Shown here in pieces: positions 33,881 through 43,372 of a DNA stretch of 64,000 nucleotides. Within the stretch, counting starts at the first letter, position 1; every line of letters starts with the position of its first letter. Where the stretch lies: contig NZ_JABBAL010000006.1 of the NCBI RefSeq assembly GCF_018607995.1, positions 62,001 to 126,000 on the forward strand. Reading direction: 5' to 3'. The notes below the pieces were generated by a model that had not been told where the DNA came from, made no database searches, and saw only the letters and a list, made by a program, of their open reading frames with translations. The stretch comes from Planktotalea sp. (GTDB taxonomy: Bacteria; Pseudomonadota; Alphaproteobacteria; Rhodobacterales; Rhodobacteraceae). The translations under genes and the position numbers were made by a program.

Positions 33881-34192
33881 GTGTCTCAATTCCCTATCGT
33901 ATCCACGGGCGAAAACGTTACTCGGCAAGTGCGGTCGGATCACCCTGACCTAATGGTCGTCGCGTTCAGCTTTGCAGCCACCGGCGCGGTAGGTGCATTG
34001 CACAATCATCCGCATGTGCAATCGACATATGTCGAGAGGGGACGTTTTCGCTTCACGTTGGGCGATCAAGAAAAAGAAGTCGGAGCTGGCGATAGTTTTG
34101 TTGTCCCTTCTGGCCAAACCCATGGCTGCATCTGCCTTGAGCCAGGCAAGCTGGTGGATTGCTTCACACCGCGCCGCGATGATTTTCTTTAA
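33881..34192 (+). CDS. small cupin-domain protein
   Basis: 103 residues, GTG start behind AAGGAG. A single cupin barrel: GAVGALHNHPHVQSTYVERGRFRFTLG with metal ligands His-x-His and Glu, then GAGDSFVVPSGQTHGCICLEPGKLVDCFTP with the fourth His. This resembles KdgF-type or other small cupins that help open cyclic sugar-acid intermediates. KdgF-like activity would fit a uronate or aldonate pathway with a sugar-acid TRAP importer, but this is inference. Last gene of the operon. Confidence 0.85.
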   Translation: MSQFPIVSTGENVTRQVRSDHPDLMVVAFSFAATGAVGALHNHPHVQSTYVERGRFRFTLGDQEKEVGAGDSFVVPSGQTHGCICLEPGKLVDCFTPRRDDFL

Positions 34193-34428
34193 TGTTAGTC
34201 ACGTGATACTATTGCAAAAATGATTTGGGCGTGAGGGGCTTAGCGATACGCTTGGCCATGATGGCATTCAATTGGATCAACAACAACGCGCCTACGATAC
34301 GCTGTCGTAGCCGCACACCACCAAGGGTTACTTCACCATCAATTCTAAGCGATCCTGGGCTTGCGGATGCATAAGCAAAGACTCAGGCTCCGCTTGTCTT
34401 TCGAACGCATCAAACTAGGTGATGTGCC
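34193..34428. other. intergenic region, no gene seen
   Basis: About 236 bases with no credible open frame. Holds a 6-bp hairpin (CTACGA 34292-34297 / TCGTAG 34305-34310, 7-base loop) without a U-tract. It separates the sugar-acid-type TRAP operon from the TIGR03643/photolyase pair and presumably carries their promoter. Confidence 0.5.
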
Positions 34429-34644
34429 ATGAAAAAAGCAATAGACCTGCCGTCAGAACAAGTCAGCGGAATTATTGAGATGGCGTTATCAGATCACATT
34501 AGTTTTGCGGATATTAAGACTGAATACGGGATAAGCGACAAACAAGTGAAAACTCTCATGCGCAATGAGTTAAAAAGCAGCAGCTACAAAACTTGGCGCA
34601 AACGTTTGCGCGATTTTGGAGAACGCAGGGAAATCTATAAATAG
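34429..34644 (+). CDS. TIGR03643/DUF2805 family small protein
   Basis: 71 residues. Family pattern: [45 protein letters not shown] in part, with the helix-turn-helix-like arrangement [12 protein letters not shown] and the conserved SYKTWRKR tail. Members are short, mostly from marine bacteria, of unknown role; the layout suggests nucleic-acid binding. It lies 29 bp before the photolyase gene on the same strand, so the two are probably co-transcribed, and a role in light or UV response is plausible but unproved. Confidence 0.85.
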   Translation: MKKAIDLPSEQVSGIIEMALSDHISFADIKTEYGISDKQVKTLMRNELKSSSYKTWRKRLRDFGERREIYK

Positions 34645-34673
34645 GTCGCTGCACTTTAGAAGGCCAAACTTCC

Positions 34674-36209
34674 ATGTCACACGCGCCCAGCATTGTTTGG
34701 TTCAAACGCGATCTCCGGAACCGTGATCACGCACCTTTGCTGGCGGCTTCGCAGTCGAATTCCACGGTCATACCGCTTTATATCGTTGAACCAGAGTATT
34801 GGCAGCAGCCTTTTGCATCACGCCGTCATTGGCATTTCGTCCATGATTGTCTCGTTGATCTGAACATTGCTTTAACTGACCTGGGACAGCCTCTTATCGT
34901 TAGGGTTGGCGATGTATGTGATGTCATCGCTCAACTTCATGAACAACATGGTGTTGGCGATGTCTATATGCATGAAGAAACAGGCAATTCTTGGACATAC
35001 GAACGAGACCTAAAAGTAGAAAAACTATGTTTGGATCTCAATATTTCCTCTCATGAATTCCCCACAAATGGCGTTGTTCGGAGATTGCGCAGTCGTGATG
35101 ATTGGTCAAAAATCAGAAATGCACGTATGGCTGAAAACATAACGGCGAAGCCGGATAACCTTGTTCCAACACTGGGCTGTCAATCGGACAGCTTACCAGA
35201 AAAAGATGACCCGATGTTTGGAAATACACCAATCGGCAACGTCCAAAAGGGTGGGCGAACACAGGCAATCGCGGATTTACGAAGCTTTTTGAACCATCGC
35301 TGTCAAAAGTATCTTTACCACATCTCTGCGCCCAGTTTGTCCGACGTCCATTGCTCAAGGCTTTCTACCCATCTCGCGTGGGGGGCGCTCTCGGTTCGTG
35401 AGGTTGTGCATTCTGTTGCCAAACGTCATGCCCAACTTTCCCCGTTAGAAAAGAAAAGCTTTGGGCGCAATCTAAGCGCATTTGGATCGCGACTCGCGTG
35501 GCGCTGTCATTTTGTTCAGAAAATTGAGGATCAAGCCGAAATAGAGACACATTGTATGCATCCAGCCTTCGAAGAGTTGCGTAAGAACGAACACAATGAG
35601 GCTCATTATCAAGCCTGGGCTACCGGAAATACGGGTTACCCCTTCATTGATGCGTGCATGCGCAGCTTGTTAGTAGAAGGCTGGATTACCTTCAGGATGC
35701 GAGCCATGCTAGTGAGCTTTGCCAGTTATCATCTGTGGTTGGACTGGCGCGTCACCGGGCATCACTTGGCACGTTTATTCACCGACTATGAGCCAGGAAT
35801 TCATTACAGTCAGCTCCAAATGCAATCGGGTGTGACGGGTATCAATACAATGCGTGTGTATAATCCCATCAAACAGTCCTTGGAACATGATCCAACAGGC
35901 GCGTTCATTAGAAAATGGGTGCCAGAACTGAAGAATGTTCCGGATGAATTTATCCATGAGCCTTGGACGTGGGAAAAGACCTTGGTTGATCAGCGTTATT
36001 TTGAACTTGGGCAAGACTATCCAGCACCAATTGTTGAACATACATTCGCTGCAAGCACAGCCAAACAAAAGATCGCCGCTGTTCGCAAGATCCCGAATTT
36101 TCAGCAATCAGCTAATACTGTGTTTCAAAAATTGGGAAGCCGGAAGCAACAATCGTATAAGAAGAAAAAATCCAAACCCAAGGATGCCGGTCAGTTGTCC
36201 TTGTTTTAA
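34674..36209 (+). CDS. cryptochrome/photolyase family protein
   Basis: 511 residues. N-terminal antenna/Rossmann domain: [20 protein letters not shown] and [12 protein letters not shown], then [15 protein letters not shown] and [16 protein letters not shown]. The C-terminal helical FAD domain has [71 protein letters not shown] and the final [16 protein letters not shown]. Asn in the NTMRVYNP segment lies in the flavin pocket. A basic linker ([16 protein letters not shown]) ends in QLSLF. It is either a blue-light CPD repair enzyme or a photoreceptor; sequence reading alone does not decide. Confidence 0.9.
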   Translation: MSHAPSIVWFKRDLRNRDHAPLLAASQSNSTVIPLYIVEPEYWQQPFASRRHWHFVHDCLVDLNIALTDLGQPLIVRVGDVCDVIAQLHEQHGVGDVYMHEETGNSWTYERDLKVEKLCLDLNISSHEFPTNGVVRRLRSRDDWSKIRNARMAENITAKPDNLVPTLGCQSDSLPEKDDPMFGNTPIGNVQKGGRTQAIADLRSFLNHRCQKYLYHISAPSLSDVHCSRLSTHLAWGALSVREVVHSVAKRHAQLSPLEKKSFGRNLSAFGSRLAWRCHFVQKIEDQAEIETHCMHPAFEELRKNEHNEAHYQAWATGNTGYPFIDACMRSLLVEGWITFRMRAMLVSFASYHLWLDWRVTGHHLARLFTDYEPGIHYSQLQMQSGVTGINTMRVYNPIKQSLEHDPTGAFIRKWVPELKNVPDEFIHEPWTWEKTLVDQRYFELGQDYPAPIVEHTFAASTAKQKIAAVRKIPNFQQSANTVFQKLGSRKQQSYKKKKSKPKDAGQLSLF

Positions 36210-36328
36210 AATAGCATTGCCAAACTGACGGCTATTAAACCCAAAGCTGCCGTTGCTTCGCTTGATGCTGAGGTCTCTTTGTCTCGCGCATCGACAAATA
36301 TGTTCGTGAAAGACAAAGAAATTGTGAA

Positions 36329-36366
36329 GTAACGGCCTGTGGCCTTACGTACTGCAGCACGTAAGG
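36329..36366 (+). promoter_or_regulatory. two overlapping, mutually exclusive hairpins
   Basis: Hairpin A pairs GTAA-C-GGCC (36329-36337) with GGCCTTAC (36341-36348, one bulge). Hairpin B pairs CCTTACGT (36343-36350) with ACGTAAGG (36359-36366), eight perfect pairs. CCTTAC belongs to both, so they cannot form together. They lie 39 bp upstream of the helicase ATG. Regulatory switching is a possibility, not shown. Confidence 0.45.
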
Positions 36367-36404
36367 TGACTTGCAACCGGTCCAAAACGCGATATGTGCA
36401 AAGG

Positions 36405-38810
36405 ATGGCACTTGTTCACCCTTTGATCGCAAATTGGTTCACCGCACAAGGCTGGTCAATCCATCCACATCAAAGCGACATGCTGGCGCGCGCGGATGAT
36501 CCTGCGACTTTGCTCATCGCCCCAACGGGTGGCGGTAAAACCATGGCGGGATTCTTGCCAACGTTGAACGAATTGGCCGAAGGACCACACGAGGGGTTAC
36601 ACACGCTTTATGTCTCTCCGCTCAAAGCTCTAGCCTCTGACATCAAACGCAATTTGCGCCGCCCTGTCGAAGACATCAACCTGCCCATTCGCATTGAGGA
36701 TCGCACAGGCGATACACCCGCAAGCCGCAAAAAACGCCAACGCGCTGATCCTCCTCACTTACTCCTGACTACCCCTGAAAGCCTCGCGCTGCTCGCCTCC
36801 TATGAAGACGCGCCGCGCATGTTCAAAAATCTGAAACGCATTGTAATCGACGAAATCCACGCGCTTGCAGATAACAAGCGTGGGGATCAACTCATGCTCG
36901 CCCTATCCGCGATTCAGAACATGTGTGACGGATTGCGCCGTGTTGGTCTGTCTGCAACCGTGGAAGATCCCGCCACCATCGCCAAATACCTCGCGCGTCA
37001 TCCAGACCCTTGCGATATCGTGATGGCAGATCCTGGCCCTGACCCTGATATCTCGATGCTGCAAATCGCAGAACCGCCGCCATGGGCTGGCGGCGGTGCC
37101 GCCTATGCGATCCCTGCAGTTCTTGAGCAGATCAAGCAACATAAAACCACACTCATTTTCCACAACACACGCGCGCAGGCGGAAATTTTCTTTCACAACC
37201 TTTGGCTTGCTAATGAGGACAGCTTGCCCATCGGCATTCACCACGGATCGTTAGATCGCGTTCAGCGAGCGCGGGTCGAAGCGGCAATGGTCCGCGGTGA
37301 ACTGGCCGCAATTGTCTGCACGGGCTCGCTTGATCTCGGGATTGATTGGGGCGACGTTGATCTCGTCATACAGATCGGCGCGCCGAAGAACGTCAAACGC
37401 CTCGTGCAACGTATTGGTCGCGCAAATCACCGCTACAATGCTCCTTCCAAAGCGCTGCTTGTACCTGCTAATCGCTTTGAGGTGGTGGAATGCGTCGCCG
37501 CTTTACAGGCCGTGAAAGAACACGAGCTCGACGGTGATCCCCGCGGCCCTGGCCCCTTAGATGTTCTGTGCCAGCACATTTTGATCCGCGCCTGTGCCGG
37601 CCCACTCGATCCAAACGCGCTTTACCGCGAAATAAAAAGCGTCGGCGCTTATAGCGAGGTGACCCGCGCCAGCTTTGATGATTGCTTCGAGTTCTGTGCC
37701 ACTGGCGGCTATGCGCTGCGCGCCTATGACAAATGGAAACGCTTGCTACAGCGCACTGATGGCAAATGGATTTTGCGTGACCAACGCGCCGCGCAGCGCA
37801 TTCGCATGAACATTGGCACGATCCAAGACACCGACACTCTGAAAGTCCGCCTGAAGAAAAGCCGCGGCGGCAAGCCCCTTGGTGAGGTTGAGGAGAACTT
37901 TGCCGCCTCCTTGACCGAAGGCGACACGTTTCTCATAGGTGGCCAGATTGTGCGCTATGAGGGGTTGCGCGAGATGACTGTCGAAGTCACTCGCCGCGCT
38001 GACAAAAAGCCGAAAATTGCGACGTTCGCGGGCACCAAGTTTGCAACCTCCACCCAGCTCAATCAGCGTATTTTACGCATGTTTCAACAAGAAGCGTGGC
38101 CGGAGCTTCCTGCGCATACAGCCGATTGGCTCACGCTTCAACGCGGGGCCAGTATTCTGCCGCGACCCGGTCGATTGCTGATCGAAACTTTCCCCCACGA
38201 GGATCGCCATCATACGGTTGTCTACGGGTTTGCGGGTCGCAATGCACAGCAAACGCTTGGGCTGTTACTCTCCAAACAGATGGAACAGCTTGGTTATGAT
38301 CCGCTTGGATTTGTCGCCACGGATTATGCGACGCTAATCTGGGGCCTTAACCCAACCACTGATCCCGAAGCCTTGATGAATCCCAACACTATAGAACATG
38401 GTTTGGAGCAATGGCTCGCAGGCAACGCTCTGATAAAGCGGACTTTTCGCGCCTCTGCCACGATAGCGGGCTTAATTGAACGCAACCTCCCTTCGCAGCG
38501 CAAGAGCGGACGACAAGCCACGTTCAGCTCTGACATTCTGTATGACACTTTGAACAAATTTGACCCCGAACACCTGCTGCTCCGCATCACGCGACAGGAG
38601 GCAATGCGCGGTTTGGTCGATTTTGGACGCATCCGCTTAATGTTGGATGACACCCGAGGTCGCATTGATTTCATGACCTTGCCACGCGTCACACCTTTGG
38701 CGGCTCCAATGTTCTTGGAGATGGGCCGCGTGCCGATCAAGGGCGCGGCTGAGGAACGTTTACTTGCCGCCGAAACCGCCGCATTGATGGCCACAGCAGG
38801 TCTAGGCTAG
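36405..38810 (+). CDS. ligase-associated DEXH-box helicase (Lhr-like)
   Basis: 801 residues from ATG 36405, chosen because family members start close to the HPLIANWFTAQGW-type N-terminus; no good Shine-Dalgarno is seen and a GTG at 36339 or 36396 is possible. Helicase motifs: Q-motif region WSIHPHQSDML, Walker A APTGGGKTMAG, SPLKALASD, TTPESLALL, DEXH box VIDEIHALADNKRGDQ, GLSATV. In domain 2: FHNTRAQAEIFFHNL, CTGSLDLGIDWGDVDLVIQIGAP, QRIGRANH. The C-terminus carries the Lhr winged-helix extensions. In other genomes it is found with an ATP-dependent ligase, an exonuclease and PdeM in a DNA-damage-response set; only PdeM accompanies it here. Confidence 0.9.
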   Translation: MALVHPLIANWFTAQGWSIHPHQSDMLARADDPATLLIAPTGGGKTMAGFLPTLNELAEGPHEGLHTLYVSPLKALASDIKRNLRRPVEDINLPIRIEDRTGDTPASRKKRQRADPPHLLLTTPESLALLASYEDAPRMFKNLKRIVIDEIHALADNKRGDQLMLALSAIQNMCDGLRRVGLSATVEDPATIAKYLARHPDPCDIVMADPGPDPDISMLQIAEPPPWAGGGAAYAIPAVLEQIKQHKTTLIFHNTRAQAEIFFHNLWLANEDSLPIGIHHGSLDRVQRARVEAAMVRGELAAIVCTGSLDLGIDWGDVDLVIQIGAPKNVKRLVQRIGRANHRYNAPSKALLVPANRFEVVECVAALQAVKEHELDGDPRGPGPLDVLCQHILIRACAGPLDPNALYREIKSVGAYSEVTRASFDDCFEFCATGGYALRAYDKWKRLLQRTDGKWILRDQRAAQRIRMNIGTIQDTDTLKVRLKKSRGGKPLGEVEENFAASLTEGDTFLIGGQIVRYEGLREMTVEVTRRADKKPKIATFAGTKFATSTQLNQRILRMFQQEAWPELPAHTADWLTLQRGASILPRPGRLLIETFPHEDRHHTVVYGFAGRNAQQTLGLLLSKQMEQLGYDPLGFVATDYATLIWGLNPTTDPEALMNPNTIEHGLEQWLAGNALIKRTFRASATIAGLIERNLPSQRKSGRQATFSSDILYDTLNKFDPEHLLLRITRQEAMRGLVDFGRIRLMLDDTRGRIDFMTLPRVTPLAAPMFLEMGRVPIKGAAEERLLAAETAALMATAGLG

Positions 38811-38818
38811 AGATATTT

Positions 38819-39496
38819 ATGAACAGCCACGCCTTTACGTTCTGCAATGAACATCTTCTCGCCCTGCCCTCTGGCGCCTTGTTCTGGCCGGCCCAAAGAT
38901 TACTGTGCGTTTCGGATTTGCACTTTGGAAAGGCTAGTCGATATGCCCTTCATGGTGCCAGCGTACTGCCGCCTTACGAAGTACACGACACACTCTTAAG
39001 GCTTGATCAAGATATTGTAGAGCAGCGCCCGAAGATTATGATCTGTCTAGGCGACAGCTTTGATCGCGTCGGAGCCAGCGACGATCTGGACCCACGTTCA
39101 CGCGAATGGATTATACGCCTTCAGGCAGGGGTGAACTGGATTTGGATTGAAGGAAACCACGATCCTGGGCCGCTTGATTTGGGTGGCACCCATATGCACG
39201 AAGTCACTATTGGACCAATCGCTTTTCGCCACATCGCGCTCGAGGAAACAGCTACGGGCGGCGAAATATCAGGTCACTATCATCCTAAAGTAACTGTTCG
39301 CGCAGGCAAGCGTACTATCACCCGCCGCTGCTTCACGACTGATACGCAGCGGGTCATTTTACCAGCCTACGGCACCTACACAGGTGGCTTGAACGTCAAT
39401 GCGTCGCCTCTGTCCACGCTCTTGGCGACCAATGCGATTTGCATTTTAACTGGCGCGAAAGCTCTTCCAGTTCCGCGATCGAAAACTAGATCATAA
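38819..39496 (+). CDS. pdeM: ligase-associated DNA-damage-response endonuclease PdeM
   Basis: 225 residues, calcineurin-like metallophosphoesterase: CVSDLHFGKASRYALHG (Asp/His), CLGDSFDRVG (Asp), WIEGNHDPGP (Asn/His) and EISGHYHPKVTV (His), all five metal-motif blocks in order. PdeM is a DNA endonuclease acting with the helicase upstream, which ends 8 bp before its start. Its 3' end overlaps the convergent LytTR gene by 6 bases. Confidence 0.9.
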   Translation: MNSHAFTFCNEHLLALPSGALFWPAQRLLCVSDLHFGKASRYALHGASVLPPYEVHDTLLRLDQDIVEQRPKIMICLGDSFDRVGASDDLDPRSREWIIRLQAGVNWIWIEGNHDPGPLDLGGTHMHEVTIGPIAFRHIALEETATGGEISGHYHPKVTVRAGKRTITRRCFTTDTQRVILPAYGTYTGGLNVNASPLSTLLATNAICILTGAKALPVPRSKTRS

Positions 39497-40327
39497 CAAC
39501 TGTTCTAGATCCACGTCTTTTGGATCAAGAACAGTAAGACCTGCGTTTTCCACATTGGGGAGGTAGGTTTTGCTAATCGGAACACGGCGATCATTTTTGA
39601 GCAGGACATAGGTTTTTTTTGCGCGGGGCACCCAGCTAACAATAGAATCTCTATGCACCCAATGTGAACGGTGGACCGTCAAACCATAAATGCCGTCAAG
39701 CTCAGCGACAGCATCAGAAAACCGCATACGCGTCCGATATACATCTTTACAGGTTTCAACACTGACGAAATGGCCGTTTGCTGTAATTTGCGAGATGCTC
39801 ACACCGGCAGGAATATCCAGCTGCTTAGCCAAACGGCTGTGGAGTGGCAGTGAAGCGAGGGAAAGCTCCCCTTCACTCACGTCTTTGTTGCTGATTTGCT
39901 CAATTGCGGAAAAAGGCAAGATCAAGCGCACAATTTGAATAAAGCTGATCACAGCAAGCGAGAAGACAGACAACTCACCCCTGGAAGGGATCGCATCTGG
40001 CGTATGCGCGAAAACGTAAATCAGCAAAAAATACACAAGTGACCCAGTCGCAATTGCCGACACACCTATGAAAACAACCATACGAATGGACGAAGAAAGC
40101 TTAGCTAAGAACCATTCGTTGAGCGCACTAAGAACATAAACCATGACGATCGAAGGGCCGATCAAGACCATCCATATCAAGAGCAAATGCAGAACCGAAG
40201 GATCGCCATAAGTCCCAAACGGTCCGCTGTAGGTCGCGAGCAGCGAACACCCGAACCAAATCACAAGTGTACGCCAATGAAATGCCCGGCTCAGTGCCTC
40301 CTGCAAAGCAGAAAACAACTTCCGCAT
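39491..40327 (-). CDS. membrane-anchored LytTR DNA-binding regulator
   Basis: 278 residues. The first 150 contain four hydrophobic segments (TLVIWFGCSLLATYSG, LLLIWMVLIGPSIVMVYVLSA, MVVFIGVSAIATGSLVYFLLIYVF, FSLAVISFIQIVRLIL). The last 105 are a LytTR domain: SISQITANGHFVSVETCKD, TRMRFSDAVAELDGIYGLTVHRSHWV, VPRAKKTYVLLKNDRRVPISKTYLPNV. LytTR domains bind DNA with beta-strands; membrane-anchored versions without a receiver probably sense a membrane or envelope signal. No kinase or obvious target operon adjoins it. No Shine-Dalgarno is evident before the ATG. Confidence 0.87.
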   Translation of the reverse strand: MRKLFSALQEALSRAFHWRTLVIWFGCSLLATYSGPFGTYGDPSVLHLLLIWMVLIGPSIVMVYVLSALNEWFLAKLSSSIRMVVFIGVSAIATGSLVYFLLIYVFAHTPDAIPSRGELSVFSLAVISFIQIVRLILPFSAIEQISNKDVSEGELSLASLPLHSRLAKQLDIPAGVSISQITANGHFVSVETCKDVYRTRMRFSDAVAELDGIYGLTVHRSHWVHRDSIVSWVPRAKKTYVLLKNDRRVPISKTYLPNVENAGLTVLDPKDVDLEQLL

Positions 40328-40670
40328 TGGGCTAGGCTAGGCTTTGCGCGCCGTGTCCAAATCTGTCGTTCCTTGCGAAGTCCTTTTCATCAGTTTTCCT
40401 GCATGCTCTCAGTAAATTGCATGGGAGAAAGCAGCATTTTTTCCCATATCAATCTTTGATATCTATGTGACCGCATTCGAAAAAACACTTTTTGTCCACC
40501 TTCGGGAAGGGCTTCTTACCTCCTGTGGTTGCGCATCATGGCGCATTTTCAACCCTTTGGGGAAGGGAAATTTTTCCTGCGCTTTTTGGGACCCTTAAAT
40601 GAAAAGCCGCACCCAAAGAGCGCGGCTGCAATTCTTGCGAGAATAGGCAAATTGCCCATCAAAGAGTGAC
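40328..40670. other. intergenic region between LytTR gene and folD
   Basis: 343 bases without a gene. The left part (40328-40500) is the promoter side of the LytTR gene. The middle is C/T rich with TTTTTCC and CTTTTTGGG runs. The folD terminator lies at 40607-40629. Confidence 0.6.
40607..40629 (-). terminator. intrinsic terminator downstream of folD
   Basis: On the minus strand AGCCGC (11-base loop) GCGGCT is followed by UUUUCAUUU. It sits about 40 bp after the folD stop and ends the formate/one-carbon operon. Confidence 0.75.
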
Positions 40671-41570
40671 TTACGCAGTAAGCCCTTCAGGCTCTGCCAA
40701 CCCGTTTGCGCGGCAGCACGCTGTCACAGTATTTGCTAACAAACATGCGATTGTCATAGGTCCGACACCACCCGGCACGGGCGTGATCGTACCTGCAACT
40801 TTGGAACAGGGTGCGAAATCAACGTCGCCCAAAAGCTTGGACTTACCCGGCTTATCAGGATGCGGAATGCGTGTGATGCCAACGTCAATGATGGTGGCGC
40901 CAGGTTTGACCCAATCGGCTTTGACCATTTCAGCTCGACCAACAGCTGCCACCAAAATATCTGCACGTTTACATACAGCAGGCAAATCTGCCGTGCGCGA
41001 ATGCGCAATAGTTACGGTGCAGTTATCTTGCAGCAACAGTTGGCCCATAGGCTTGCCAAACAGGTTTGAACGGCCAATGATCACTGCTTCTTTGCCGGTC
41101 ATATCACCCAATTGATCGCGCAAAAGCATCAGACAGCCAAGTGGGGTGCACGAAACCAAACCTGTCTCACCACTGGCAAGCAAGCCTGCATTCACAACAC
41201 TGAGTCCATCGACATCTTTCGCCGGATCGATCCGCGCCACGACCGCGCGTTCATTCAAATGGTCTGGTACGGGGAATTGGCACAAAATGCCGTGCACATT
41301 CTTATCGGCGTTGAGCTGATCGATAAGCGCAAAAAGATCCGCCGCTGAAACATCAGCGGGCAATTTGTGCTCGAATGAGGCCATCCCGACTTCGACCGTC
41401 TGCTTATGCTTGGCCGCAACATAGACTTCGCTTGCAGGATCTTCGCCGACCAGCACAACCGCAAGACCCGGAGTAATCCCGTGATCTGCCTTTAAAGCGG
41501 TGACGTGTTCAGCCACTTGGCCGCGAACTTTGGCAGCAAATGCTTTACCATCGATAATCTGTGCGCTCAT
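40671..41570 (-). CDS. folD: FolD: methylene-THF dehydrogenase / methenyl-THF cyclohydrolase
   Basis: 299 residues from ATG 41570 (AGGGAT upstream); a 20-codon extension is rejected. Signatures: the substrate-site region with catalytic Lys in [16 protein letters not shown] (Tyr-x3-Lys), [19 protein letters not shown], then the NADP-binding [22 protein letters not shown] and [16 protein letters not shown]. It interconverts methylene-, methenyl- and formyl-THF. Last gene of the operon fdsGB-cupin-fdsA-fhs-folD, which links formate to the folate C1 pool. Confidence 0.97.
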   Translation of the reverse strand: MSAQIIDGKAFAAKVRGQVAEHVTALKADHGITPGLAVVLVGEDPASEVYVAAKHKQTVEVGMASFEHKLPADVSAADLFALIDQLNADKNVHGILCQFPVPDHLNERAVVARIDPAKDVDGLSVVNAGLLASGETGLVSCTPLGCLMLLRDQLGDMTGKEAVIIGRSNLFGKPMGQLLLQDNCTVTIAHSRTADLPAVCKRADILVAAVGRAEMVKADWVKPGATIIDVGITRIPHPDKPGKSKLLGDVDFAPCSKVAGTITPVPGGVGPMTIACLLANTVTACCRANGLAEPEGLTA

Positions 41571-41644
41571 CACATCATCCCTTAGTAATCTGTCTTCATC
41601 AGAAGTATATGAGGCCGTGCCTGTTTCCAAGCACCACCTTGTTT

Positions 41645-43321
41645 TTAGAACAAACCTTCAATCTGGCCATCGTCATTGAGGTGAATATTCTCAGCGGACG
41701 GTACGCGAGGCAGACCCGGCATCGTCATGATCTCACCGCATACAACCACAACGAACCCTGCACCAGCCGACAAGCGCACTTCACGCACAGGCACAGAGTG
41801 GCCGGTAGGTGCACCGCGCAAAGACGGATCAGTCGAGAAGCTATACTGCGTTTTCGCCATACAAATCGGCAGGTTACCATAGCCCTGCTCTTCCCAAAGC
41901 TTCAGCTGATCACGAATTTTCGTATCCGCAATCACATCATCCGCATGGTAGATTTTCTTCGCAATCGTCTCAATCTTGGACATCAACGGCATGTCATCTT
42001 CATAGATCGGTGCGAACTTGCTCTCTCCGCTTTCAGCAATTTCGGCAACGCGCGTCGCCAAATCAGCAGAGCCTTCGGAACCCAATTCCCAGTGACGCGA
42101 CAGGATCGCCTCGGAACCTTGTGTCGCTACATAGTCCTTCACCGCCTGAACTTCTGCGTCCGTGTCTGTGACAAAGTGGTTGATCGCAACAACGACTGGA
42201 ACGCCGAAGGATTTAAGGTTGCCAATGTGACGACCAAGGTTTGCACAACCCTCGTTGACCGCGTCCACGTTCTCAGCGCCAAGGTCCGCTTTCGCAACGC
42301 CACCGTTCATTTTCATCGCGCGCACAGTCGCAACCAGCACGACGCAATCAGGGGATAGACCCGCTTTGCGGCACTTGATGTTCATGAATTTTTCAGCGCC
42401 AAGATCCGCGCCGAAGCCTGCTTCGGTCACAACGAAATCAGCAATCTTAAGCGCCGTTGTCGTCGCAATCACAGAGTTACAACCATGCGCGATGTTCGCG
42501 AATGGGCCGCCGTGTACAAAGGCAGGATTGTTTTCCAAAGTCTGCACAAGGTTCGGCTGCATCGCGTCTTTCAGCAAAACAGTCATCGCGCCCTCCGCCT
42601 TAATATCGCGGCAGAAAACAGGGCTGCGATCACGGCGGTACGCCACGATCATGTCACCCAAACGTTTCTCAAGGTCTTTCAAATCCTTTGCCAAGCAAAG
42701 GATCGCCATAACTTCGGATGCAACAGTGATGTCGAAACCCGCTTCACGTGGGAAGCCGTTCGCGACGCCGCCAAGGGACGCTGTGATCTGACGCAGCGCA
42801 CGGTCATTCATGTCCACAACGCGCTTCCACTGGACGCGGCGAATATCGATGTCGCATTCATTGCCCCAATAAATGTGGTTGTCGAGCATCGCGGAGAGCA
42901 ACGAATGCGCGGATGTGATCGCATGGAAATCGCCCGTGAAGTGCAGGTTCATGTCTTCCATCGGCACAACCTGAGCGTAACCACCGCCCGCAGCGCCACC
43001 CTTCATGCCGAAGTTTGGCCCCAAGGACGCTTCACGGATACAAACAGCTGCCTTTTTACCGATGCGGTTCAGGCCGTCGCCAAGACCAACAGTCGTTGTT
43101 GTCTTACCCTCGCCCGCAGGTGTTGGGTTGATCGCGGTCACAAGTACCAGCTTGCCGTTTTTGTTGCCTTGAACAGAGTTAATAAACTCCTGAGAGACCT
43201 TCGCTTTGTCGTGGCCGTAAGGCAGCAGATCTTTGCTCTCGATGCCCAGCTTTATACCAATTTCTTGGATCTTCTTTTTATCGGCTTCACGCGCGATTTC
43301 GATGTCTGATTTATAACCCAT
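41645..43321 (-). CDS. fhs: formate-tetrahydrofolate ligase
   Basis: 558 residues, full family length. The P-loop [18 protein letters not shown] (about 67-83) binds ATP, followed by [38 protein letters not shown]-type [16 protein letters not shown] and [14 protein letters not shown]. The reaction is formate + THF + ATP to 10-formyl-THF. Separated from fdsA by 51 bp upstream and from folD by 74 bp. SD AGGAAG. Confidence 0.97.
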   Translation of the reverse strand: MGYKSDIEIAREADKKKIQEIGIKLGIESKDLLPYGHDKAKVSQEFINSVQGNKNGKLVLVTAINPTPAGEGKTTTTVGLGDGLNRIGKKAAVCIREASLGPNFGMKGGAAGGGYAQVVPMEDMNLHFTGDFHAITSAHSLLSAMLDNHIYWGNECDIDIRRVQWKRVVDMNDRALRQITASLGGVANGFPREAGFDITVASEVMAILCLAKDLKDLEKRLGDMIVAYRRDRSPVFCRDIKAEGAMTVLLKDAMQPNLVQTLENNPAFVHGGPFANIAHGCNSVIATTTALKIADFVVTEAGFGADLGAEKFMNIKCRKAGLSPDCVVLVATVRAMKMNGGVAKADLGAENVDAVNEGCANLGRHIGNLKSFGVPVVVAINHFVTDTDAEVQAVKDYVATQGSEAILSRHWELGSEGSADLATRVAEIAESGESKFAPIYEDDMPLMSKIETIAKKIYHADDVIADTKIRDQLKLWEEQGYGNLPICMAKTQYSFSTDPSLRGAPTGHSVPVREVRLSAGAGFVVVVCGEIMTMPGLPRVPSAENIHLNDDGQIEGLF

Positions 43322-43372
43322 GTGTCTTACTTCCTGTTGAGAAATTGGCGCTGCTTATTCTGCAGCGATGCT

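Noticed and set aside
42485..43309. 274-codon plus-strand open frame opposite fhs
   Set aside because: The reverse strand is an unmistakable formate-THF ligase; the plus frame is a shadow, as are the frames at 41561-42358, 46999-47736, 49179-49976 and 56652-57467.
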